DNA of 64,000 bases from Sepiola atlantica (Eukaryota > Mollusca > Cephalopoda > Sepiida > Sepiolidae), in contig OY744517.1 in NCBI GenBank assembly GCA_963556195.1, positions 143,428,847-143,492,846 of the forward strand, read 5' to 3'. Of the stretch, positions 19,756 through 29,885 are shown piece after piece (position 1 is the stretch's first letter; each line of letters opens with the position of its first letter). Both the position numbers and the translations under genes were made by a program. Under the pieces are notes generated by a model, which was not told the DNA's origin, did no database searches, and saw only the letters and a program-made list of their open reading frames with translations.

Positions 19756-20640
19756 TTATCATACCGTTTTATTATTGAGAAGTATTTTAATGGTAGACTG
19801 ATGATGTATGAAGCATAAGAACGATGTTCTAGTTTTTCTAATTATTATGTTTTTATTTAGATATTTCGAGCAGTCTTCCGCTCTTTGTAAAAGATTATAC
19901 GGAATAAATAAAATTTAAACCGTTGAAAGTTTCATCTTTGTGCACACACATTCATTTTTTTCTAAAAACAGCAGTTTTCTTTGCCAATTGGTAGAAGTAT
20001 TTCGCGTGAACTTACTTTCACGTAAAGACAAAGAGTGAACGGTGCACAAAGTCTTAATCTATGACCTAATTACTTATATATAATTACATTTATTTTTTAT
20101 TTACTTATTAAAATTTAAAATATTCCTTCGTTCATTTATATGTAGTGTAATTTATCTGTTTTTCTTTTTTCTTTTTTTTTTTGATTATTTATGTTTTAGT
20201 TTTAAATTTACGACCATCTGTTGCATTATGATAAATATTAGCGAGATTAAAATCTTTTTAATATTGGATTTTAACAGTTTTTATTATATCAATTAATATA
20301 CAAATGATAATCTTTAAAATAAAATAATGCGATTTTTCCCATAGCTTTCTATCTAAAAACTGCATATGCGAATCTGTTTCGGCAGCGATTTCGGCCAATT
20401 ATTATTGCGTGTTGTCGGAAAACACGTTTTAATATAAAAATAAACAGGTGTTTCTTAATAGCCACCAAACCAGAACATCGGTAATTACAAAATCTAAATC
20501 TTATAAACAAATTAATTTTCAGTTTTACAGAAAAAAAAAACTATCCTAATTTTTTTTAATTTAAAAAATTAATAAATGGTGTATTATGGAGATTATTCGC
20601 TACTTGTATCAAAGAAAAATGGATGTGTTCGTGAAAATGT
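19756..20640. other. No recognisable feature
   Basis: AT-rich; nothing recognised. Confidence 0.4.
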
Positions 20641-20739
20641 TCAACAATAAGACGTTATTTTCTGTAAATCTGAAGATTATTTTGTCTATGAAATTGAGAC
20701 CAATGCTTTAATTTTTATTTCTTGTGAATGTACAGGTAC

Positions 20740-21155
20740 TCTCATAAACTAATGAACGGTCATTATGAATTTTGGGATATATATTCTAGATAAGACAGTG
20801 GCTAATATTGGCACATTATTTTTGTTTGTAAACGTTGCCATTTAGGGGTTCGCTGACCCAAACTTGCAATCGCCCCCAAATACTTTGGAATAAGTTAGAT
20901 ACAAAGAATTCAATTGGGGAAAGAATTGATCTACATCAAATTCTTAGTTATATTAAGTAATACATTTTTTTAAAGATTGGTGCGCTCACGTGAGCGTCAA
21001 TAATATGTATTTTCTTGATAAAATCCTAAACTATTGAACTTTTCATTAGGAGTTATAGAAAAGGTATTCTAAGCAATAGAATGAATACCGTGGGCACATT
21101 ATTCATTTTTTTCATAAACTTCACCATTTAGGTAGGTGCTCGCTAAAAAAGAAAA
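20740..21155 (+). repeat. Dispersed repeat W, two diverged tandem copies
   Basis: ACTAATGAAC..TCATTA ... GCACATTATTTTTGTT ... CCATTTAGGGGTTCGCT (20,740-20,860) matches ACTATTGAAC..TCATTA ... GCACATTATTCATTTT ... CCATTTAGGTAGGTGCTCGCT (21,032-21,146). The second copy also matches 14,885-15,030 on the opposite strand. Confidence 0.65.
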
Positions 21156-21299
21156 AAACAATTAAAATTAAAAACTAATGCTATATTTATTGCTTATACC
21201 TGTCCTGGGACGGGTGTTCTACTGGTTTAATATATAACAAGTAGTCAGTCGGTTTATCGAACTTTGAATGTGACAAACAATTATAAGAAAAAAATCGTG

Positions 21300-21890
21300 G
21301 CCTCACATTCACCGGCAACATGAATTGGAATAAATACATAGAATATACTGACAAGTCTGCTGCAAAAGAGGGAAGGTTCCTCTACCTGACTAAAAAACTT
21401 CGCATATCGATCAGTATAGTTTATCTCTATAAAGCCACCATTCGCCCGTGCATGAAGTATTGTTGTTACATCTGGGCTTGTGGACCATCCACTAGTCTTT
21501 CGTTTTTGGACAGGGTGTAAAAAGAGTATCTAACCTAATAAGTCGTGCACTATCTACCACAGTCCCTGTGCTCCGATGAACCTATTTTACTTATACTTCC
21601 TCAACATTTATACCATTCAAAAAGCCGACTCGTAGCAAATTCTCACCCCTTCACTGCAGAATTCCCACATACCGGAAAAAGGTTTACTCGAATAGCTTAT
21701 TTCATCGAGCTTCTTGTTATTTGGAATTCACTTCATGCTTTTTGCTTCTCCGACTTCACCAACATGCAGAAATGTAAATGTAATGTGAACAAACATCCAT
21801 GCTAGCAAACTCCCCACTTAGGATATCCCTTATAAATCTGGTCCCTAACCACAGTAACCCCTAACATCTCAGTCACAATGTAACTTGTTA
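21300..21890 (+). pseudogene. LINE family B 3' part
   Basis: Begins in the thumb region with MNWNKYIEYTDKSAAKEG (21,320) and continues through MKYCCYIWACG and SLSFLDRV. A frameshift follows, then HSKSRLVANSHPFTAEFP and NMQKCKCNVNKH at about 21,760-21,800. It matches the minus-strand copy at 9.7-10.2 kb. Truncated at the 5' end, as is usual for LINE insertions, and broken by stops. Confidence 0.85.
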
Positions 21891-22535
21891 GGTGGGAATA
21901 AAAGTTTTTTTTTAAGTGGATATTTGCTTCTGCCGAGCTATTTTTTCCTGTGAATCGTGTCACCATGTTCTTCATAATAATAAAGTGTAATAAAATCTGA
22001 ATCCTTTCAGAAAAAACTTCATCCGAAAACGAACATTTTCGGATTGATGCCATTTTTGTTATCACCAGCAAAGTATACTTAAAATGTCCGCCTTCCTCAT
22101 TCTCAGCAACAAACAAAGCTACTAATAGTTAATACAAATACTAATAAATTCTAGCACTGATTATTAAAAGATAGTAGAAACATAATATGATATTACCCTT
22201 ACTATTGAAACAGAGGTGCAAAAACATTATGAAATTCTTATAAACTTCAAAATGTCATAGCAACAACAGATGACATTCTCCAATATCCGTCAGCGGCCTA
22301 ATACAACACTTTACTATAATTCAATTACGATAACACGGTACTCACAGTCGTATTTTGATATACTTAAAAACACATAGCCATTATTACTATACTTACATAT
22401 ATGTTTAATTATTACTAAGTATTTAATGTTTTTTATTAGTCTGCTCCAACACCCTTCTTCCTTGTCTTCTGCTTTTCGTAAGCGGTGACAATCAGAAAAT
22501 TACCGTTTCTTGTCACCTTGAATCTATTCACACGG
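21891..22535. other. No recognisable feature
   Basis: AT-rich; no motif recognised. Confidence 0.4.
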
Positions 22536-22539
22536 CAGG

Positions 22540-23040
22540 TACATTATTCAGTCGTATTTCTAAATTTACAAGCAAAAAAAAACATGATTAGTTTAGTTAA
22601 TTAAAAATCATCTTCCCTTTCTATTCTTCGGTTTATTCGTCGTCTTCTTCCTCATAAATTTCGTTGGCTAATTGTTGCTGTCATTGTTGTCGCTTTCTAT
22701 TTTAGTGTTCCAGACACAGATTCGTATACATTTGTTAGTGAATTTTCATTTTTACTTTGACTTTCTTTTTATGAAAAGCAAATAGACTTTATTTGACCGC
22801 ACAGTCTTAGATGTTTTACGTTCACCTCGTTAATACAAAAGAAATACGAGGTATTTTATTTTTCGCTTGAAAAATATTCAATTGATATAATTAGAAACAC
22901 AGTCGTACACACAAAATGATTAGTCTATTTAATTATTTTTCTTCTTCTGAAACTTGTCGGTTTATTGTTATTGTTATGTGTTGTCGCTTGTGATTTCAGT
23001 TTTCAGCCACATATTTGTTTGGTGACTTTCGTTTTATATA
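22540..23040. repeat. Diverged tandem duplication
   Basis: Two blocks about 340 bp apart share CAGTCGTA, ATGATTAGT.TA.TTAATTA, CGGTTTATT, TTGTCGCTT and TTTGTT.GGTGA.TTTC. It lies just upstream of the PLE and might be a decayed repeat end of that element, but this is not shown. Confidence 0.45.
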
Positions 23041-23234
23041 CCTGTGTACCAACATTATATATAGTTTTCTTTACTTCAACAACACAAACAAACATTGCTG
23101 TCAAGTTAGGGTCTACAATTTTACTGATAGTGTATATAATATAGATTCCGACTATGTCTGCAATATGGCTATAAAGAAACAGCTACTATTATTTTCATTA
23201 AAACTAATTTTGTCTTTTATCAGAAGATATCTCA

Positions 23235-23237
<3 letters not shown>

Positions 23238-23298
<61 letters not shown>
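23238..23298. repeat. (TA)n array
   Basis: About 30 TA units just upstream of the PLE coding remnant. Confidence 0.96.
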
Positions 23299-23306
<8 letters not shown>

Positions 23307-23499
23307 TGTTTTTTTCGATGTTGTTATGGTCGGTATGCTTGTTGGAAAATAGCTGTTTAAATATTCCAAACGATATATGCATCAAAGACTATTTGACCCT
23401 AAATCTAGCTCCTGACCATCTCGTGGAGGAACAAGTCAACATAATGTTGTTCTTGTCGCAGATCCATTTTAGTCAACAATCGAGAAAATTGCATTAAGA

Positions 23500-24720
23500 A
23501 AAAACAGTAGCGACTTTGTCGTTTCGATGGGTTCCTTTGATACGGCACAAATTGCAGACATAGTATGAATTTATATTATAAATAATATCAGTAGAATTAT
23601 AGACCCTAACTTGATTGGCTTGTATAGGGATGACGGACGGATCATTGTTCCTAACAGAAATGCCCCATTAATATCCAGCATGCACAAAAATTAAATAAAG
23701 CATTCAAGTATTTACGTCTGAAGATAGAAATTACCTCCAACTGTAACGAAGTAAATTTTCTTGACATCACACTCAATTAAAACGAAGGAACATACAAACC
23801 ATTTAACAATGATAATCACACACCAATATACATAAATACTAAATCAAATCATCCTGAATGCATTATCAAACAAATCCCTAATACGATTATTCCAGAATTA
23901 ACAAACTCCCATGAAGTAAAAATATTTTGGGGGCTAGTAAGCATATATACGATAATACATTAATAAGTAGTGGTTACACTGGAAAATTAAAATATATTGA
24001 GAGTATAAAGAAAAATAAACATAGGAACAGAGGCGTAGAATTATTTCGTTCAGCCGCCATTTTTTCAATTATCAAATATCAATATCGGTAGAACATTTCT
24101 AAATTTGATAGGCAAACACTTTAACACTAGTAACCCCTTAAGCAAAATATTCAATAGAAAAACAGTGAAAATAAGCTATTCTTGTACAAAAAATATGGAC
24201 AATATAATCAACACACACAATAAAAAAATATTAGGCACACCGATCAACTTGATTAAACATAAAGAGAACAATATACTGCCAAGTTAAAAGTAATTGCCCA
24301 CTTAAGGGAAATTGTAATGTAGAAAGTATCGTATACAATGCCACAATTTACCCACAAGAGAATATTACTAATAAGAATATCTATATAGAAATATCCGCTG
24401 ATAAGTGGAAACAACGTTTGTATGTCCACAAACATTCATTCTCTCACCCGGATATTATCAACAAAACAGAATTGACTAAATATTGTTGGTCTTTAAAGAA
24501 CAAAAACTTAACACCAATTATTTTGTGGTCAATTTTGTGTAATTCAACTACTCCTAGAGGATTCATACACTAATGTAATCTATGCCTTGAAGAAAAAAAT
24601 CAGAATCTTAAAACACGTAGATAATAACATTTTAAACAAAAGAGACGAATTGATGGCCAAGTGCAGGCACCGACATAGATTACTAGCCCGTTATGAAAAA
24701 GTCTATTTCTTTAATTTGTG
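23500..24720 (+). pseudogene. PLE reverse transcriptase and GIY-YIG nuclease
   Basis: RT palm motifs include SDFVVSMGSFDTAQIAD (about 23,509-23,560) and the active site GLYRDDG with YRDD at 23,623-23,634. Thumb-region motifs VNFLDITL (about 23,753-23,776) and ELFRSAAIFSII (about 24,040-24,075) follow, and then a frame at 24,105-24,287. The nuclease part has a Cys-rich start (CPLKGNC, about 24,297-24,317), VYNATIYP, YIGISADKWKQRL with the YIG half-motif, an HKHSF stretch and the ELTKYCWSLKNKN block (about 24,463-24,505). CNLCLEEKNQN follows a stop near 24,570, and RRDELMAKCRHRHR-like coding ends the protein near 24,690. Stops and frameshifts are scattered throughout, so the protein is dead although its architecture is clear. 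Confidence 0.85.
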
Positions 24721-24869
24721 GTAAATATAGATATTAATGGTAGGAGTAAAGATTATAAAAATAATAATAGTATTCCTAAATTCTAAATTGTGTATGTATA
24801 CACAAGAAACCCCCGGCAAAATTCTCTTTTTTTAAATTTGTAAATAAACTTTGTATAAATTTCGTCGCA

Positions 24870-25070
24870 CTTTTAATCTCAGTACTGCAATATACACCGC
24901 ATGTTCCGTTTTATAATCAATTAAGTTTTAATCCTTATTTTAATCGTGATCACTCGTAATTATAATCGTAATCTACACACTGGAACATACCTCGCATTTT
25001 TCGATGTGTAATCAATTAAACTTTTAAGCGTAAATACTCGTAAATTTAATCCGAATATCCGCATTGTAGA
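24870..25070. repeat. Two-copy 95-bp direct repeat in PLE 3' region
   Basis: TATAATCAATTAAGTTTTAA at 24,913 and GTGTAATCAATTAAACTTTTAA at about 25,006, each followed by an ACTCGTAA word and a TAATC.G.AAT.C block. Confidence 0.55.
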
Positions 25071-25341
25071 TATATTTATAATTATATCTGCTAATTTTTT
25101 TAATCGTGAACATTTTTAATTTCCTTTCTACATTTAAAATGGAATTTATTTTCTTGAAAAAATAGAGGAACTGATCTTTTCCCTTTGTCACTTCAGTTAA
25201 TTATAATTAGTCACCGTGGCCTTTTAACATTCCCCCAGTTCCGCTTCATTACAACGACCAATCATCAACTAGAATTTGTTTCCGTTACTTTAAAAATGGT
25301 GGCAACATTTTCTCATCATTCATGTTCTAAATGCGGTTGGT

Positions 25342-25389
25342 TATACATCTGATGAGACCGATCTAGGTCGAAATAAGTTATAATGTGTA
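25342..25389 (+). ncRNA. Hammerhead ribozyme, all core positions intact
   Basis: Stem I: 25,342-25,348 (UAUACAU with preceding U) pairs with 25,383-25,389 (AUGUGUA): seven pairs including one G-U. Core CUGAUGA is 25,349-25,355. Stem II is GACC (25,356-25,359) with GGUC (25,366-25,369), loop GAUCUA. GAAA is 25,370-25,373. Stem III is A-U, U-A, A-U (25,373-25,375 with 25,379-25,381) closed by a three-base loop. U16.1 is 25,381 and H17 is A25,382, so cleavage is predicted between 25,382 and 25,383. Every residue needed for catalysis matches the hammerhead consensus. It is a type I layout with a very short stem III, as in PLE hammerheads. Confidence 0.88.
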
Positions 25390-25426
25390 CAACCCGAATG
25401 TGTGTCTAGTTTTTTCCTTCTTTAAC

Positions 25427-25430
<4 letters not shown>

Positions 25431-25485
<55 letters not shown>
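25431..25485. repeat. (TA)n array
   Basis: About 27 TA units between the PLE hammerhead region and the next hammerhead SINE. Confidence 0.96.
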
Positions 25486-25489
<4 letters not shown>

Positions 25490-25655
25490 AGCTCCTAGAA
25501 AACCCGTCTAGATGATCACTGTAAGTGTAGTATTAACACAGCATAACGTCGCTAGCTATATGTGCATCGTTCCTTTCATTAAGTAGAACGCTCGTATGAC
25601 GTCAAGCCGCCGGATAAAGTGTTCACATTATCACAATTTATTCGCTATTCAGCAT

Positions 25656-25722
25656 TGATTGAGTGGTTCCACACGTCGGGATTTGAGTTGCAAAATACTC
25701 GGAATCCGGTGTTTCGAATCGC
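25656..25722 (+). promoter_or_regulatory. Polymerase III type A and B boxes, family i copy 1
   Basis: A-box-like TGATTGAGTGGTTCCAC (25,656-25,672) and B-box-like GTGTTTCGAATCGC (25,709-25,722). In copy 2 the A box reads CCGCGCGGTTAGCG, closer to consensus. The boxes end about 25 bp before the hammerhead stem I. Confidence 0.6.
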
Positions 25723-25747
25723 ATGACCAGTAGTGAATAGTCATATC

Positions 25748-25798
25748 TCTATGCTGATGAGTCTCGAATATAAAGGACGAAACGTATACATGCATAGA
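25748..25798 (+). ncRNA. Hammerhead motif, family i copy 1, cleavage site lost
   Basis: Stem I UCUAUG (25,748-25,753) pairs perfectly with CAUAGA (25,793-25,798). Core CUGAUGA 25,754-25,760, stem II GUC/GAC with an added U-G pair, GAAA 25,779-25,782. Stem III is weakened by a C-A mismatch, and position 17 is G (25,792), which is not a cleavable H residue. The family consensus, from comparison with copy 2, would be intact. Confidence 0.78.
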
Positions 25799-25812
25799 TA
25801 ATAAACAAAGCA

Positions 25813-25817
<5 letters not shown>

Positions 25818-25888
<71 letters not shown>
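25818..25888. repeat. (TA)n array
   Basis: About 35 TA units directly after the hammerhead SINE. Confidence 0.96.
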
Positions 25889-25891
<3 letters not shown>

Positions 25892-25984
25892 GTACTTTAT
25901 AATACTTGATAGAGATAGAGATATTTAAATATGCGTTTTCTTCATATTGCATATTTCAAATTGAAAACAGGAGTTTTCTGAGTT

Positions 25985-26329
25985 GTGTGCTCTTCGGGTG
26001 CTTTCTTATGTAAATCGAGATTGTCTACCGCAAAGAGAACAACAAATTACGTACGCCTCAACACGATTGATTACCTTATGGCTTCAAAACGAGCTGGTGG
26101 TGGGGTGTATTTGCACGCTTCTACGCCCGCGTTCCAACTGCCCTATCATGCTGAAACGCCTTTTAGTGGTTTCTATCTCTTTTCCCGCCAACTGCACGCT
26201 CCCGTACTACATATGTTGGTGCATTCTGGGATTGCATGTTTACCTACTAATTTAATACACACATATATTTCGCTTGTTTCTGCAGAGAGTAGAAAGACAA
26301 TTAAAAAGAAATATGCCGTGTGTACCTAA
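25985..26329 (+). CDS. Uncharacterised 114-aa open frame
   Basis: Open frame in a stretch of higher GC than its flanks (about 25,980-26,240). The product reads MCSSGAFLCKSRL... with a Lys-rich C-terminus and has no motif I recognise. It may be chance coding in an unknown repeat. No promoter or splice context supports it. Confidence 0.15.
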   Translation: MCSSGAFLCKSRLSTAKRTTNYVRLNTIDYLMASKRAGGGVYLHASTPAFQLPYHAETPFSGFYLFSRQLHAPVLHMLVHSGIACLPTNLIHTYISLVSAESRKTIKKKYAVCT

Positions 26330-27056
26330 CTGTTAATAATTAGCTCGATTGGTCATGTGTTTATTTTGCCCTGTGCATTCAGTGTTCAATATTTAGGCTG
26401 GGTAGTTGAGTAATAATATAAAAAGTAAATTTTCTATAATTCAGGCCGATTCGAATAGGGATCAGTTACAAAATTCAAAAATGAAGTTTAATATTTAAAA
26501 TAGTTAGTAGAGCTTAGAAAAATAACTTAAATTATTAAATTTAAAATTATACCATTTTAGTTAAAGTATTAAATTCAAAATTATACCATTATATGATTGA
26601 ATAACAATTTAGGAACAAAAGTCACATACGAAGGCAATCCGCAGAAGAGCTCAGAAAGATTGCATATGGACGATCAGGGAGTTCAAAGAGTTAGGCATAA
26701 AACACTAAACAAAGATAAAAATGCCCAGCAAAAACAGTGAAAATCAGTCAAAGAAAAAATTAATATTCTAAGCACTGTAAAATGTCCAAACTGTAAAATC
26801 CAAAAGATTTTTTTTTTAAGTTAATAGTCCGAAAATCAACGGAAAACATTAGATAGTGACTGAATCATTCCACTTCCACATTTCCAGCAAATATATTAAA
26901 AATTAGAAAATTCTATTCAGAGGGGCAATCAAATTAAGTAAAATAACAAAGGGTTAAGGAATCTTTAGAATTTAATTTTGAAAATATTTACAGTGAAGGG
27001 GAGATAACTTCAACATATATTAAATCTGGTAATACACAAAAATGTGTATAAAGAAT

Positions 27057-27060
<4 letters not shown>
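26330..27060. other. No recognisable feature
   Basis: A-rich plus strand; short direct repeat TTAAATT.AAAATTATACCATT at 26,534 and 26,566. Confidence 0.4.

Positions 27061-27130
<70 letters not shown>
27061..27130. repeat. (TA)n array
   Basis: About 34 TA units. Confidence 0.96.
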
Positions 27131-27133
<3 letters not shown>

Positions 27134-27784
27134 GACTAGTGGGACCCATTGAAATTCCACGGGCGTATCCTTTTGTAATGTAATTTCAGAATATATATGG
27201 TGATGGGGATCTATCTCTAAAAACCCTTGTAGTAGTTTGTGACATATTCCCATTCTATTGACGTTCGGTGCGAACGAAATCCCCACGTATTTAAGTACCA
27301 GCTACTACACTGATTATTGATAGAGAGCCTAGAAAATGTATTTTAGTTCGAGTTTCACGTTCAACACCAGAAAAACATCAAATGGAATTTTAAAACATAC
27401 TTTTGTTGTATTGCATATTCGAAGATCGGGCGATATCATTTCATTAAAAAGGGGTTGAAACTTAATTAGATATTAAAATATTTAATTAAATTAATTGTAT
27501 TAATTAGTTGCTTATATGGAAGATACAATGATGTAAAAATGTTAAACATACAATTAAATGTAAGTGAATGGGATAACAGAGTCAAACGAATTGTCATAAT
27601 ATTGGATTCAAGAATTTTAAATAAAAAGTACGGAATCATATGATATATTTGAAATGTATATTTTATCTTAGAACTTTAAAAATGAAATGGGAATTTATTG
27701 TGGGGGAATGGAAACTATAGCATTGACAATGGGTAATTTTATCATTATTAAAATGGTTTAGATTAGATTTTATTATACTGATGA
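27131..27784. other. No recognisable feature
   Basis: AT-rich; nothing recognised. Confidence 0.4.
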
Positions 27785-27875
27785 ATAAGCACTTACCAAG
27801 GCCAAAAGTCACTCGAGGATAAGGGTAAGTGAGATTTTTAGTTGGATGATTAAACAGTACTATGAAAGGATTGCA
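27785..27875 (-). repeat. LINE A 3' end fragment
   Basis: Minus strand reads CCTTTCATAGTACTGTTTAA, TCATCCAAC and then CTTACCCTTATCCTCGAGTG, the LINE A 3' signature. Only the last 90 bp are present. Confidence 0.7.
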
Positions 27876-28066
27876 AACTATTATTAATTCACAGAACGAC
27901 TCAACCATGTTGTAATTTGTAGGAAAACGAAAACATTCCAGCGCTAACGTGTTTCGCGGGTGAGGAGTTCTTGGAAATAAACTTCGTTCATGGAGTTTCC
28001 GTTTGATTTTAGATACACAGAGGAAGAAAGGGAAGTTCTTTGCAGTGTTGGTAGTAAAACGAATTC

Positions 28067-28318
28067 TTGCTGAGAAGGCGTTATGGGGGACTAGAGCTTG
28101 AAGCTAACACGGCCACCTACCATGGAAATATCGACAGAGTACGGAAAGACGAGCAACGTCTCTTTTGTGTAAAAGGGGCTACAGGGAAGAAAGGGGATCA
28201 TCTCCCACTAGATTATGAAGTCGATTTTGTACTCTGCCAATGCAAGAAATATTGCTCTAGGCGGCACCTCCCTATATGTAGCAGCAGTAGAGGAGGGTTG
28301 CATGAGATGCATAGCTAG
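28067..28318 (+). CDS. Uncharacterised 83-aa open frame
   Basis: Open frame within a region (27,940-28,330) of distinctly higher GC. The product has CQCKKYC and charged stretches but no family I recognise. It may be part of an unidentified repeat. No evidence of expression. Confidence 0.15.
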   Translation: MLRRRYGGLELEANTATYHGNIDRVRKDEQRLFCVKGATGKKGDHLPLDYEVDFVLCQCKKYCSRRHLPICSSSRGGLHEMHS

Positions 28319-28655
28319 CCATCGTTTATATAATTTCACTGTGTTAAAGTATTATGCAAAATTACAAAAGCAGCCACGAACCATAGACGCTGTTATACTT
28401 GCGCATTGTAATTTTCTTATATATTTGTGTGTGCTTGTAAATGCATGCATGTGAGATTGTGTATGATTCATGGTAGTATTTCTAATTTTGCATAATATTC
28501 TAATGGTGTAAGATTATAATTATTGCATTTAAGCTTAACCAATGAAATAATGATATAATGACCCATTGTATATCTATGCTCGCAACAAAATTAAGTGAAG
28601 TTAAAATGTTTTTTTATATTTGTTAACTTAACAATTACCGATAGAACTCTTCACA
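28319..28655. other. No recognisable feature
   Basis: AT-rich; nothing recognised. Confidence 0.4.
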
Positions 28656-28664
28656 CACACACAC

Positions 28665-28712
<48 letters not shown>
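28656..28712. repeat. (CA)n-(TA)n microsatellite
   Basis: About ten CA units followed by about sixteen TA units. Confidence 0.95.
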
Positions 28713-28714
<2 letters not shown>

Positions 28715-29153
28715 TGTGTCTGTTAAAGTGAATAATTTTGGTACGAAATACGAGTAAGAGAGCCCAATATATAAAACAGAGCAAGAATAGAATATAGAAA
28801 GAAAACATTCACATACACATTGCAACTGTCAGCATTTATAATTTATTTCGACTTCCTGGTCTCTTCAGAATGCTAGCGGGACAGTTACATATTGGAAATG
28901 ACGGAAAAAAGAAATATTCCCCAGCCAAAAAAGAAATATTGTAGGCAAAGAGATGGAGGATAGAAAAGGGGGACAGGCAACACACTTAAGTTAAAATCAT
29001 CAAAAAAGATGGCGAGGGGAATATAAATATATAAGAGTATCTTCAGCTGGAACAAAATAAAATTTTAAAAACTGATTATGAAGATACGTCGATGAAACCC
29101 TCCGAATCATGTTTTTCATGAATATGTTGACACGAAGCCAAACCCCACCGCCC

Positions 29154-29154
<1 letters not shown>

Positions 29155-29235
<81 letters not shown>
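29155..29235. repeat. (TA)n-(GA)n microsatellite
   Basis: TA tract to 29,192, then GA tract to 29,235. Confidence 0.96.
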
Positions 29236-29239
<4 letters not shown>

Positions 29240-29399
29240 ATAAATATTCCAAGTTTGTTTGAAAACATCTTAATTCATTTTCTTCATTGTGTATTTTTGA
29301 AGCATGTAGTCATTGCGACATTTTCCTAATGCTTTACGCAGTCATTTGCATAATTGTTGTACTCTGCAAGATCTTACAAGCTACATTTGTTGGACAGTA

Positions 29400-29885
29400 G
29401 AGGGCATAGAAGGCAGTGTTGCATCATATGGTCCTCCTCTCTACGATTCTAAGTCGATTTTATAACCCCATCTAGCAATTGCAACTTTTGATCGCCCCAT
29501 TTCCGTTCTCAGGCGGTTACATGTTTTCCACTTGACCCAGGGTGCTTCTAAGCCAGGAGGAAGGGGCTCACAAAGAGGGGTTCCATATCAGTAAGAGGGG
29601 AGACATTCTCTAGATCTCTGGTCCACAGCGTTAGTCTAGTCTCTCTTGAGATGTTGTTAGTCTCGTAAGGCAGTTGGTCAAAGTTCCTGAAGGAGATAGC
29701 ATTCATCACTGTTGATATCTACTCTGCAGGTAACTTCCCGTCTCAGATTTGCGGGGGCAATACAAGTGAGTAGATGCAGCTTGTTCAGCTTGGTAAGCTT
29801 CAGGCAACCAGTGATCAAGTGACAGGTGTTGTTCAAGGTTGGGTCGAATTTTTTGTCATGCGTTTTTTCTTTCGTTTTTTTTCTT
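29400..29885 (-). pseudogene. LINE D C-terminal part (host of nested LINE B)
   Basis: Minus strand encodes HDKKFDPTLNNTCHLITGC (about 29,800-29,865), then KLNKLHLLTCIAPANLRRE (about 29,733-29,795), and further left an NRLRTEMGR stretch near 29,505. These match the C-terminal end of the LINE D copy at 61.7-62.3 kb. The upstream part of the same protein is at 32,009-33,300, separated by an inserted LINE B. LINE D proteins of this style (ITGCLKPT, then LNRLRTG) occur widely in invertebrate genomes. Confidence 0.8.

Larger units (their letters stand above)
23420..25430 (+). mobile_element. Penelope-like retroelement with 3' hammerhead
   Basis: Order along the plus strand: reverse transcriptase remnant (about 23,500-24,200), GIY-YIG type nuclease remnant (about 24,280-24,650), a noncoding 3' region with a 95-bp direct repeat, and a hammerhead ribozyme at 25,342-25,389 just before a long TA array. 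RT followed by GIY-YIG nuclease is the diagnostic arrangement of PLEs, and hammerheads are established in PLE terminal repeats. The 5' limit is unclear and no pseudo-LTR copy was identified upstream. Confidence 0.8.
25486..25817 (+). repeat. Hammerhead SINE family i, copy 1
   Basis: A unit of about 330 bp bounded by TA arrays on both sides. It aligns along most of its length with 42,628-42,974: shared words include ACACAGCAT.ACGTC, ATCAAGCCGC-type text, GGATTTGAGTTG.AAAATACT, GTTTCGAATCG and a very conserved AATAGTCATATCTCTATGC. Order is 5' part, A box, B box, hammerhead, TA array. No coding capacity. Confidence 0.82.
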
